A stretch of DNA of 64,000 bases from Motiliproteus sp041586615 (GTDB taxonomy: Bacteria; Pseudomonadota; Gammaproteobacteria; Pseudomonadales; Balneatricaceae). Location: positions 1 to 64,000 of the forward strand of contig JBFGZS010000004.1 in NCBI GenBank assembly GCA_041586615.1. The letters run 5' to 3'. This document shows, in pieces, positions 33,610 to 41,742 of this stretch. Position 1 is the stretch's first letter; the number at the start of each line of letters is the position of its first letter. The notes below the pieces were generated by a model. The model did not search any database. It had not been told where the DNA came from and was given only the letters and a program-made list of their open reading frames with translations. A program made the position numbers and the translations under genes.

Positions 33610-34230
33610 TTAGCCCAGCTGCAGAAAATTACGGATACCGGTAAAGACAATCTGGGCCGCCATCGCCGCCAGGATCAGGCCGGTTATCTTACTGAGAATA
33701 TTCAGCCCTGTCCGCCCCAGCAGTTTCTCCATCGCCGAGGCGAGGTGCAGCAAGACCAGCAGCGTGCCCAGGGCCAGCACCAGTCCCAGCGTACCTATCA
33801 CCAGATCCATACCGTGCATCTCTGCGCCATACACCAGAATCGCACCAACGGTGGCAGGGCCAATGATGGTCGGTATGGCCAGCGGTACCACCGAAACGTC
33901 GTCGCGCTCTTCCGACGGCATGCCGGTCGCGTGCGTGCGCACCCCGTCCTTGACCAGGCTGACCGCGGATAAAAACAGCAGCGATCCGGCCCCGATTCGG
34001 AATGAATCTAGGGTGATACCAAGCAACTCAAACAGTTGCAGACCGAAAAACATCAGCAACAGGGCGGTACAGAGTGCGGCAAACACGGCGTGGTTGGCTA
34101 TTTTTCTACGTTCACCGACGGTTTCGCTGCGGGTCAGCGACAGAAACATCGACACAACAAAGAAGGGCGCGAACAGGACTAAGAACTTAACCCAGATAGA
34201 AATTAGCAGGCTCATGGTGAATATATTCAA
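33610..34230 (-). CDS. MarC-family integral membrane protein
   Basis: A 206-residue protein with six predicted transmembrane helices, standard for MarC/UPF0056. Family segments are KFLVLFAPFFVVSMFLSLT near the N-terminus, GITLDSFRIGAGSLLFLSAVSLV after the third helix, VVPLAIPTIIGPATVGAILV and GLNILSKITGLILAAMAAQIVFTGI at the end. Despite the name, MarC is not part of multidrug resistance; the transported substrate is unknown for most members. It is monocistronic here. Confidence 0.92.
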   Translation of the reverse strand: MNIFTMSLLISIWVKFLVLFAPFFVVSMFLSLTRSETVGERRKIANHAVFAALCTALLLMFFGLQLFELLGITLDSFRIGAGSLLFLSAVSLVKDGVRTHATGMPSEERDDVSVVPLAIPTIIGPATVGAILVYGAEMHGMDLVIGTLGLVLALGTLLVLLHLASAMEKLLGRTGLNILSKITGLILAAMAAQIVFTGIRNFLQLG

Positions 34231-34320
34231 CAGTGGTGGGCGGCAGATAATAGCATGGAGATTAGCGAATCATAGGGAATTTTTACTGGTTTGATTGACT
34301 TTTTTAATGCCATTTTTCAA

Positions 34321-34359
34321 CGGCATTCGTTCACGGTATTCGTTCACGGCATGCGTTAA
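34321..34359. repeat. 13-bp tandem repeat downstream of topB
   Basis: Three units: CGGCATTCGTTCA, CGGTATTCGTTCA and CGGCATGCGTTAA, directly adjoining. They lie just past the stop of the reverse-strand topB gene, between it and the marC start. Perhaps a slippage product, or direct repeats bound by a regulator of marC. Confidence 0.75.
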
Positions 34360-34376
34360 CAGAATAGGAGGCGCAA

Positions 34377-36404
34377 TCATACCGCGCGGGTCTTCTTGCG
34401 CGGTTTTCTGCCGCGACCGGCCCCGCGTCGCGTGCTACCGGGAGGGGCGGCCTTTATGCCTTGTAGCGCGGGTGGCGGGCTGGCAATGGCGTTATCGATC
34501 AACGCCTTGAGTGTTTGGGTCAGGGGGCTCATAAATGCCTGGTAGGGGAGTTGCCGTTGGCTCATGCCATTCAGTTGAGACTCCCAGTTGGCGGTCATGT
34601 CCGGCGTCGTGGCAACGGCGGGTAGCGCGGCAATCAGTGCTTTACCGGTGGCGGTGGCACGGATCTGTTTGCCGCTGCGGATCAGGAACTGACGTTTAAA
34701 CAGTAGCTCGATGATCCCTGCACGGGTTGCTTCGGTTCCCAGTCCATCGTTTTCTTTCAGAATACGTCGGATCTGCGCATCCTCAACGTAGCGGGCGATA
34801 CCGGTCATGGCGGCGAGCAGCGTCGCATCATTAAACGGTTTGGGCGCTTGCGTCAGTTTTTCCAATAATTCGCCGCGCAGGCAGTGCAGCACCTGACCTT
34901 CGTGCAGCGCCGGAAGCTCCTGCTCGGGATCATCCTGACCTTGCGACTGTTTCTGGCCGGCAGGGGGGGGAGGCGTTTCACTACCGGCAGCCGCGCTGCC
35001 TTTGGGACGACCGGGGAATAGCACTTTCCAGCCGATTTGCTCGGTTTGCCGGGCTTTGGCGACAAACAGGCCTCCCTGAATCGTTAGTTCGACGCGAGTA
35101 GCCTGGTAGCGGTGCTCGGCATAAAACTGGCATAGGTACTGGCGCGAGATCTGTTGGTAAATCTGCCGTTCACTCTGGCTGAGGCGGTCAGGGGCCATCT
35201 GGCGTGATGTTGGTATGATGGCGTGATGGGCGTCAACCTTGCTGTCGTTCCAGGCTTTACTCTGTCTCTGTGGATCGGCGCCCTTGGCGGCTTCGCTCAG
35301 ATCCGAGCAGTTTTTGGCGATCGCGTTAATGACCGTGCCGGCCTCGCGGTGGTGCTCCAGGGGCAGATGGCGGCAGTCTGAGCGCGGGTAGGTAATCAGC
35401 TTGTGCTGTTCATACAACGCCTGACAACCATCCAGTACCTGCTGGGCGCTAAGCCCGAAACGCCGTGCGGCATCGATCTGCAGCGCCGACAGACTGTAGG
35501 GCAGAGGCGGGGCGTTGCGCTTTAGCGTGCGCTCCAGGGCGGTGACGGTGGCGGGCTGATCGGTAATACGTCGCACCACATTTTCGGCCAATGCTTTGGA
35601 GAGCACGCGGCCCTCCTCGTCCTGATGCCGGGCGCAGGCATCGCTGGGTTGCCAGCGCGCCTTGAAGGTGGCGTCAGCGGCGCTTGCCTGCAGCGCCGCA
35701 TCGGGTGAGGGGGCTGTGTGGAGACAGGCATCGACGTCGTAGTAGGGCTTGGCGACAAAGTCGTCGATCGTCTGGTCGCGGCGCACCACCAGTCCGAGCA
35801 GCGGGGTTTGGACACGGCCGACCGATAAGAGCCCCGTATAGCCGGCCTTACGCCCTTGCAGGGTATAGGCCCGCGTCATGTTGATGCCGTATAACCAATC
35901 GGCGCGCGCGCGCGCCAGGGCCGAGGTGGAGAGGGGGATAAACTCTTTGTTGCTGCGCAGCTTGGTCAGTGCGCGGCTGACCGCCGAAGGATTCAGGTCG
36001 CTAATCAGGCAGCGCATTGTCCCATCGCGTTTTTTGGCACTGACGCCGAGGTGGTTGATCACTTCATCGACCAGCAGCTGACCTTCGCGATCAGGGTCGC
36101 CCGCGTGTACCAGTTGATCGGCCTCCTTGACGAGTTTACGTAACACCGTAAGTTGTTTGCGGGTGCTGCTACGCGCCTTCAACTGCCATTGCTGCGGGAT
36201 AATGGGCAGGTGCTCGGCCCGCCACTGTTTGTAGGCCGCGTCGTAAGCGTCGGGCTCGGCCTGTTCCAGAAGGTGACCGATACACCAGCTGACGCAGTCG
36301 CCGTTTGCCAGGCGAATAAACCCGTCTCCTTTGTGTTGAGGTTGCGGTAGGGCTGCCGCGATAGCCCGGCCGAGACTTGGTTTTTCAGCGATATAGAGGA
36401 TCAT
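34377..36404 (-). CDS. topB: DNA topoisomerase III
   Basis: A 675-residue type IA topoisomerase (E. coli TopB 653 aa). The Toprim domain begins at once (MILYIAEKPSLGRAIAAALP) with VHAGDPDREGQLLVDEVI; the catalytic tyrosine is in LITYPRSDCRHL. It passes single strands to decatenate or resolve recombination intermediates. A Pro/Gly-rich insert (PPPPAGQKQ) around residue 500 and a basic tail (GRGRKPRKK) are extras. The ATG at 36404 is chosen because the upstream in-frame extension (to 36533) overlaps the neighbouring gene and has no Toprim similarity. Confidence 0.95.
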   Translation of the reverse strand: MILYIAEKPSLGRAIAAALPQPQHKGDGFIRLANGDCVSWCIGHLLEQAEPDAYDAAYKQWRAEHLPIIPQQWQLKARSSTRKQLTVLRKLVKEADQLVHAGDPDREGQLLVDEVINHLGVSAKKRDGTMRCLISDLNPSAVSRALTKLRSNKEFIPLSTSALARARADWLYGINMTRAYTLQGRKAGYTGLLSVGRVQTPLLGLVVRRDQTIDDFVAKPYYDVDACLHTAPSPDAALQASAADATFKARWQPSDACARHQDEEGRVLSKALAENVVRRITDQPATVTALERTLKRNAPPLPYSLSALQIDAARRFGLSAQQVLDGCQALYEQHKLITYPRSDCRHLPLEHHREAGTVINAIAKNCSDLSEAAKGADPQRQSKAWNDSKVDAHHAIIPTSRQMAPDRLSQSERQIYQQISRQYLCQFYAEHRYQATRVELTIQGGLFVAKARQTEQIGWKVLFPGRPKGSAAAGSETPPPPAGQKQSQGQDDPEQELPALHEGQVLHCLRGELLEKLTQAPKPFNDATLLAAMTGIARYVEDAQIRRILKENDGLGTEATRAGIIELLFKRQFLIRSGKQIRATATGKALIAALPAVATTPDMTANWESQLNGMSQRQLPYQAFMSPLTQTLKALIDNAIASPPPALQGIKAAPPGSTRRGAGRGRKPRKKTRAV

Positions 36405-36501
36405 AATGACGTGCGCTGCTGTATGAATAGACAGTATATTAAACGGGCTCGGCGAATAAGGCCAGTGATTGGATGCAGCGCTAACAGGCTGCAGCAACCG
36501 A

Positions 36502-38871
36502 TTACTCCGAGGGGAGCTGTGCCAGGCCGTCACGCGCCCAGGAATGCTTGTTATCGATCCATAGCAGACGGTGATAGTTGACGCGGGCGACCGCCCAACG
36601 CTGCTGCTCCAGCGCCTTTTGGGCGCGTTTCTGGTAGCGTAGCTGGATACGGTTTATCCCGGCCCGTGCCTGACTGTTAGTGGGGTCCAGCTGTAATACC
36701 TGCCGGTAACGCGTGACGGCGTTGTTATCCAGGGGGTAGGTGAAGCGGTAATACTGTTCGTCGGTGCGCGCCAGGGTCAGCAGGTTATTGATGGTAGCCG
36801 CCCGCGAAGCGACAGTCTCGGTCTGGACTGCTGTGGCGGATAATGATCCCGTCGGCGCGTTACCGCTAGCGTTATGGGGGGCTTTTATCTCCGCCGGAAT
36901 AGTTTCGGCCATGCGGGCCGAGGTCAGTGCTGGCGGCGATAACGTAGGTTGAGCGGTCTCTTGTGTTGCGTCGGAAGCGTTATCAATCACTGGGCTTGTC
37001 GCAGTGGCTTGCGAGCGGTCCAGGAGGGCGGCGTCCAAATCAAAGCTTGTCCCATCGCTGTTACTGAACTGGAGCATCCAGCGCTGTAATTGAGCGCTAG
37101 ACTCTGCGTACCAACTCGGTATCGATGTGCTCAGAAATTGTTGTTGCCAGGTTGATGGCTGTGCCAGTTGCCGAAGCGCATCCCATGAGTACGGGGTATA
37201 ACCGCTTATGGTTGCGGCTCCCAGTGTTGCCGCGACACCGATCAGCAGAAGTGCGATGAGTCGCACGGCGGAGTGTTTCGGTTTTCTTGGCGCAGCGGAA
37301 CGGGTTGCCGAGGGGGTATTAAGGGCTGCCGAATCGGCTCGTTGGGTTAGTTCTGGTGGTTCAAGGGGGGGGGCGATCGTCGACCGATCGGCGGGTTCGC
37401 GTTGCTCAGGACCGGTTGGCGATTCACCGTGCTTGGTCGGCGCCGTTTCCTCCGAGTGATCCAGGTAGGTCAGCGGATCGGCGAGTGTGGCGAGTGTCGA
37501 GAGTTCGCTCTGGACCCTTGCATGGTTTTTTGTTGTTGGAATCGTTGATGCCATAGGATCGACGGATTTTTCCGGTTCTACCGGATCAATTAGTGTTATT
37601 AGCTCCAGCGGCTCGGGAAGTACCGACAGCTCGTTTGGTAAGGTGTCGTTTGGTAAGGTCTCGTTTTGTAACCTTGCCGTGGCTGCGTCGGGTTGATCGG
37701 TGGTTTTTTCATCGTCGAGGAAGACAAACGGATCGGCGCGCGCTGTTAATTGCTCCGGGTCAGGAGATGCCGAGGGCGCGATGGCGTTCAACAGTACGGC
37801 GTCTTCCTGGATCAATCCGGATCTGTTGAGGAGGTCGCGTAGTTGCGGTTGGTTGACGTATTGCGTCGCCGCCGATGTTGCTGTGGCTGTTGTTGCTGTG
37901 GCTGTTGTTGCAGCGGCTAATGTTGCAGCGGCTAATGTTGCCGTGGCTGTTGTTGTCGTGGTTAACGTAGTAGACGCTAATGTTGGAGTCGCTACTAGTG
38001 GAGTCGCTACTGTTGCCGTGGTGCTCAGGGTCAGTTCGAGGCCGATAGCCCCGGTCAGCTGTTTGAGCCTTTGCAGACAACCATCTGCGCACTGTATGAG
38101 GTACTGCAAGGCGTCATCGGTTAGTTTGATCGTGGGCGTTTGGACCAGAAGTTGCCTGATAAAGAGACGTTGCTCTGTGTCCGTTGGTGGCGCTATGCGC
38201 AGATTCAAGGAAAAATCTGCCTGGCCTTGGCTGACGCAGGCGAGGGAGAACGCCTCGCCAAAACCTTCTGGGGCAAAGCAGACTCCGCCGATAGCACAGG
38301 GCGCTGCCTGGTCTGTGTCGCCAAGTTGTAACAGCGTCAGTAAGGCATTGCTGGGCATGAATTGCACATCGTCGATAAGCAGGCGTAGAGGACGGCTACG
38401 TGCTTGGCAGGTGGTTGCCAGATGTTGCAGCGTCAGCTCATCGGTCATACCGACGCTGGGTGTTTCTGAATGGGCAATAAGGGATGACAAAAGCTGGTCG
38501 GTATTTAAGCGGCTGTAAGGCAGGTTGATGACGGTGCAGCTATCAGCCAGGTCTGCTTCGAGGCTGTGTTTGAGGCTGGATTTTCCGCAGCCATTCTTGC
38601 CTTCTATCAGGATAAACCCGTCGCTGTAAGGCAGGGTGGAGACAACCTGCTGTCTGACACTGGCGAATCCCCGTGTTTCAAAATCTGTAATCCAGATCAT
38701 AGGCAATAGTACGCGTTGATACAGGTAATAGTCGGCGTCATGGATTAACGATCGGCCCCGGCTTTGCGGCATGACCGTGATGTGCGTCTGCAGCAATCTG
38801 TCATGAAATTCAGTATAGACGTCCGTAGCGAGGGTGCAGGCGGATTGGTTCTCTTCAGGCGACAACGTCAT
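36502..38871 (-). CDS. ExeA/GspA-like AAA ATPase with transmembrane helix and C-terminal repeat domain
   Basis: Numbering from the TTG nine bases upstream of the chosen ATG, a 792-residue frame: a P-loop ATPase domain (~60-285) with Walker A GKNGCGKSS (94-102) and Walker B LLIDD (167-171); a striking Thr/Ala/Val tract (~286-340); a long acidic, Pro/Thr-rich linker; one transmembrane helix (~539-560, RLIALLLIGVAATLGAA); and a C-terminal helical region with QLDPTNSQARAGINRIQL and ALEQQRWAVARVNYHRLLWIDNKHSWARDGLAQL, resembling TPR repeats. ExeA-like ATPases help assemble secretion or pilus machinery, and DamX-type proteins combine similar ATPase and periplasmic parts. No secretion genes are nearby, so the role is open. 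Start at 38871 (ATG) is uncertain. Confidence 0.7.
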   Translation of the reverse strand: MTLSPEENQSACTLATDVYTEFHDRLLQTHITVMPQSRGRSLIHDADYYLYQRVLLPMIWITDFETRGFASVRQQVVSTLPYSDGFILIEGKNGCGKSSLKHSLEADLADSCTVINLPYSRLNTDQLLSSLIAHSETPSVGMTDELTLQHLATTCQARSRPLRLLIDDVQFMPSNALLTLLQLGDTDQAAPCAIGGVCFAPEGFGEAFSLACVSQGQADFSLNLRIAPPTDTEQRLFIRQLLVQTPTIKLTDDALQYLIQCADGCLQRLKQLTGAIGLELTLSTTATVATPLVATPTLASTTLTTTTTATATLAAATLAAATTATATTATATSAATQYVNQPQLRDLLNRSGLIQEDAVLLNAIAPSASPDPEQLTARADPFVFLDDEKTTDQPDAATARLQNETLPNDTLPNELSVLPEPLELITLIDPVEPEKSVDPMASTIPTTKNHARVQSELSTLATLADPLTYLDHSEETAPTKHGESPTGPEQREPADRSTIAPPLEPPELTQRADSAALNTPSATRSAAPRKPKHSAVRLIALLLIGVAATLGAATISGYTPYSWDALRQLAQPSTWQQQFLSTSIPSWYAESSAQLQRWMLQFSNSDGTSFDLDAALLDRSQATATSPVIDNASDATQETAQPTLSPPALTSARMAETIPAEIKAPHNASGNAPTGSLSATAVQTETVASRAATINNLLTLARTDEQYYRFTYPLDNNAVTRYRQVLQLDPTNSQARAGINRIQLRYQKRAQKALEQQRWAVARVNYHRLLWIDNKHSWARDGLAQLPSE
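37861..38025. repeat. Low-complexity minisatellite inside the ExeA-like gene
   Basis: GTTGCAGCGGCTAAT, GTTGCTGTGGCT and related GTTG-NNG-TGGCT words repeat imperfectly here and code for the Thr/Ala/Val-rich tract (~55 residues). Many units keep the reading frame, so length change would leave the protein intact. It probably forms a flexible linker between ATPase and the rest. Confidence 0.7.
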
Positions 38872-39024
38872 ACCGCGCAAAAGATGCCATTAAAAGGCCG
38901 AAGGGATCGGTCGTTTGCTGCCTGGTTGATAACGAGAAGAAAAGTGTCCGATTTGGCACGTTAAGGAGCCTGCTTTCTGCACAACCCTGGAAGGGGTTGC
39001 GAAGGTCGCAAGTTCGGCACTTCG

Positions 39025-39678
39025 TTAAGCCAGGCTGTCAAAACGCTGATCATGGATCAGCAGAGGTAGCATATCGGAACGGGTGACAATACCGGCGAGT
39101 CGACCGTCGTGATTAACGATTGGCAGGCAGGTTAAGCGTCGATCAAACAGCATGAGCGCGGCCTGCCTGACGGTCGTATCCAGCGTAGCGACAATTAACT
39201 CCGAGCTAAAGCTGCCTTCGATGGATAGGTCGGTGCGCAGGGGAACTTGTTGGTTATATTGGGAATTGCGCAGTAACAGGTCGCGTTCGGTTATCACGCC
39301 TAGCAGTCGTCTGTCGGCGGCTTGAACCGGCAAGTGCTTAATCTGATAGTGCACCATGAGATCCCAGGCTTCTGTCATAAGGCTGCCAGCCTGTACGGTG
39401 ACAACCGGTGTGCTCATGATTTTTGCAACGGTCAGGTTCGGTTGATCGCTGGATCGACGGGTACTTTTAAGCGTGTTTTCATAGGCCTGTCTTGCGCGAT
39501 GGGCGCGAGCACCGCCAGCCGCTTGAGGCGACGGCTGGCCGGGCAACGCCAGCGAATCACCCTCCTCACGGGCAGCGTGAGCGGCGCTACTCTGGCTGAC
39601 GTGCTCGACCATTCTGCCGGGTAGGATCGATCGCACGGGCGTCTGGATCTGATAGCCATGATCGTAGAGATAAAACAC
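39025..39678 (-). CDS. CBS-domain-pair protein
   Basis: A 217-residue protein. The first ~85 residues are polar and Ala/Arg-rich with no fold apparent. Two CBS modules follow: the first (~86-145) with KIMSTPVVTVQAGSLMTEAWDLMVHYQIKHLPVQ and GVITERDLLL, the second (~150-215) with SSELIVATLDTTVRQAALMLFDRRLTCLPIVNHDGRLAGIVTRSDML. CBS pairs sense adenine nucleotides. There is no catalytic partner domain, so it probably modulates another protein by binding. Start ATG at 39678 is tentative. Confidence 0.85.
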   Translation of the reverse strand: MFYLYDHGYQIQTPVRSILPGRMVEHVSQSSAAHAAREEGDSLALPGQPSPQAAGGARAHRARQAYENTLKSTRRSSDQPNLTVAKIMSTPVVTVQAGSLMTEAWDLMVHYQIKHLPVQAADRRLLGVITERDLLLRNSQYNQQVPLRTDLSIEGSFSSELIVATLDTTVRQAALMLFDRRLTCLPIVNHDGRLAGIVTRSDMLPLLIHDQRFDSLA

Positions 39679-39762
39679 CAGGCCTCCTGTTTTTACGCCG
39701 CGCTAGCATTAGCCTATCGGCTTGTTAACGCGAATCTTTACCGCGAGTAACCCGGCGGGTTG

Positions 39763-39818
39763 GTAGGAGACGCAAGGATGCGTCAGGTTAGTAGGAGACG
39801 CAAGGATGCGTCAGGTTA
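39763..39818 (+). repeat. Perfect 28-bp tandem duplication, repeat copy F
   Basis: Two identical units (39763-39790 and 39791-39818) each read GTAGGAG, then GACGCA-AGGA-TGCGTC hairpin, then AGGTTA. The unit shares GTAGGAG with the REP-like element at 741-811 and the ending CAGGTTA with copies A-D, linking the pieces into one modular family. It lies between the CBS gene and the 109-residue gene on the reverse strand. Confidence 0.85.
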
Positions 39819-39837
39819 ATAGCAGGCAGATCGGTGT

Positions 39838-40167
39838 TTATTCCGTCCAGACCCAGCGTAGTGGTTCGCCGAAGTCATCGTAGACCGCTATTTTACGCGG
39901 TGTACGGCGTGCTGACTTGGTCTTTGCCGCGCGCTTTTTCAGGCCCGACTGTCGGCGGGCTTCAATGGCGGCCACGACTTCGGGGACGGGCGTGCGTTCC
40001 TGGGGAGGCTTGTCAAAGATGAGCGGTGCATGGCTGGGTGCGTTCGTGGAGAGCCCACTAACCCCTTTATCGACCTGCTCGACATCGCCTCCTTCGGCGA
40101 GGAAATTAGCAATATGACGTTCGATTTGTCGGCGGTTTTCCGCTTTGCTTGGGGGCGTAGTCATCAT
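39838..40167 (-). CDS. Small conserved-type protein, possible SutA-like segment
   Basis: A 109-residue basic protein. The N-terminal ~45 residues (AENRRQIERHIANFLAEGG followed by DVEQVDKGVSG) resemble a helix-plus-turn segment found in small gammaproteobacterial proteins, and distantly the C-terminal part of Pseudomonas SutA (FLSRGGKVQEI), which binds RNA polymerase. The middle is Pro-rich, the C-terminus is Lys/Arg-rich (KKRAAKTKSARRTPRK) then a conserved-looking DDFGEPLRWVW. The family resemblance to SutA is a suggestion only. It lies upstream of repeat F and downstream of cinA, both same strand. Confidence 0.6.
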   Translation of the reverse strand: MMTTPPSKAENRRQIERHIANFLAEGGDVEQVDKGVSGLSTNAPSHAPLIFDKPPQERTPVPEVVAAIEARRQSGLKKRAAKTKSARRTPRKIAVYDDFGEPLRWVWTE

Positions 40168-40236
40168 CTCATTATGCCTGCACCGTCATAAATAGCCAGG
40201 CGATTTTTCCATAAGGTCGGTGCAACGTTGCAGGCC

Positions 40237-41544
40237 TTAATCACGCGGTGCGCGCCGAGGCTGGCCGAGTGTGGGGTGTGCGCGATCCGCCAGATAGCGT
40301 GGCTCGGTGGTGATATCACTCAGCAGGCGCCTGAGTAGGTCAAGACCCGTGGCAGCCGTCATCAGTTGAAAATGGCGCCGTGCGTAAGGGAGCAACAGGC
40401 AGCAACTGTGCAGAGACTGTCGATCGCCCCAGGCGATCCAGACCGTCCCCACCGGCTTATCGTCGGTGCCGCCGTCTGGCCCCGCAATGCCGGAAACGGC
40501 AATGGCATAGTCGGCATTGCTGATCGTTAGCGCCCCGCGTGCCATCTGCCGAACGACGGCGTCACTGACGGCGCCTTGCTCGGCGAGCAGAGCCGGATCA
40601 ACCGCCAGGATTTTCTCCTTGATCCGGTTGGCATAGGCGATAACGCCGGCCTCGAATACCGCCGACGCCCCGGCCTGTTCGGTGAGCAGCGCCGCGATAA
40701 GGCCGCCGGTACAGGATTCTGCGGTCGTCAGTGTTTGGCCGCGGCTGCGCAGTAGCTGGATTAACGTCGCGGGCAGGTTCGCGTGTGAACCTTCCGCCAC
40801 AATATAATCGCCGATCAAGTTACGCAGCGCCGTTTCGCAGCGTTGCAGGTCATCGGCGTGGTCGCGATGCGCCTGCAGTTTGACCTCCAGCGTCGGTGCA
40901 CCCGCCCTGAAACCGAGTTCGACGCTGGCTGGCCAGTCAGGCAATTGGTCGCGAACCCATTGCTGCAGGGTGGATTCACCGAGCCCGAAGGTATGTAAAC
41001 GTTGCAGGAGCAGGCCTTCATCGCTACCGGTCTGTTGGGCTATGCGTCCGGCGATACTGTCTTGCAACATCGCCCGCAGCTCGCTGGGGACACCCGGTGT
41101 GCATAAAATATCGCAGTCGTTATGGCGGACAATAAAACCGACGGCAGAACCCACCGGGTTGGGAATCAGTTCGCAGCCGGCGGGTAGCAGTGCCTGTTTA
41201 CGGTTGGCGTCGTTGAGCGCAACGGTGCGCCGTCCACACCAGCGGTACAGATGTTCCAGCGCCGCGGGGTGCTCAACCAGCGGCTGGCCGGTGACACGGG
41301 ACAGAGCCTCGGCGGTGAGGTCATCGCTGGTTGGTCCCAATCCGCCGTTGACCACTAACAGATCACAGGTCTGGCTCAGCTGTTCCATCTGTTGTTGCAG
41401 AAGCTGGATATCATCGCCCACGGTAACTTTGCAGTGTATACGGGCGCCGATTGTCGCCAGCGTCTGGGCAATCATAGCGGAGTTTGAATCCACAATATCG
41501 CCATTCATCAGTTCGTTACCGGTCAGCAGGAGCGTGATATCCAT
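40237..41544 (-). CDS. cinA: CinA: competence/damage-inducible protein A
   Basis: A 435-residue full-length CinA. The N-terminal MoCF-binding-like domain (1-170) has LLLTGNELMNGDIVDSNSAMIAQTLATIG, VVNGGLGPTSDDLTAEAL and LCTPGVPSEL; the C-terminal CinA domain (~260-420) has LTTAESCTGGLIAALLTEQAG and IAVSGIAGPDGGTDDKPVGTVWIAW. Two-domain CinA proteins act as ADP-ribose pyrophosphatase and NMN deamidase in NAD recycling in some bacteria; many proteobacteria have only the C-terminal part. No recA is adjacent. The protein ends with a short basic tail. Confidence 0.92.
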   Translation of the reverse strand: MDITLLLTGNELMNGDIVDSNSAMIAQTLATIGARIHCKVTVGDDIQLLQQQMEQLSQTCDLLVVNGGLGPTSDDLTAEALSRVTGQPLVEHPAALEHLYRWCGRRTVALNDANRKQALLPAGCELIPNPVGSAVGFIVRHNDCDILCTPGVPSELRAMLQDSIAGRIAQQTGSDEGLLLQRLHTFGLGESTLQQWVRDQLPDWPASVELGFRAGAPTLEVKLQAHRDHADDLQRCETALRNLIGDYIVAEGSHANLPATLIQLLRSRGQTLTTAESCTGGLIAALLTEQAGASAVFEAGVIAYANRIKEKILAVDPALLAEQGAVSDAVVRQMARGALTISNADYAIAVSGIAGPDGGTDDKPVGTVWIAWGDRQSLHSCCLLLPYARRHFQLMTAATGLDLLRRLLSDITTEPRYLADRAHPTLGQPRRAPRD

Positions 41545-41669
41545 CGGCTATCTCTGTGTTAAAGACGGATCTGTATGGTAGCGGTAATTGGCGGTTAGAG
41601 CTATGTGGATAAGCGCGATTCTAGTCACGGGTGTGCGCCGTGTGCTGTGCCGGCAACGGCGCCGGTTAC

Positions 41670-41734
41670 TAAGGCGGTAACGTCATAGCGAGTGAAAAAT
41701 TGCGCACGTGGCATAAAGCCACGTGCCAGGTTAG
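41670..41734 (+). repeat. Modular intergenic repeat, shortened copy C
   Basis: It starts TAAGGCGGTAACGTCATAGCG, nearly as copy B, loses the middle hairpin, then has a perfect 8-bp hairpin CACGTGGC-ATAAA-GCCACGTG (41705-41725) and ends CCAGGTTAG. It sits between the cinA start and the HDOD gene stop, both reverse strand. Confidence 0.78.
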
Positions 41735-41742
41735 ATGCCTGA

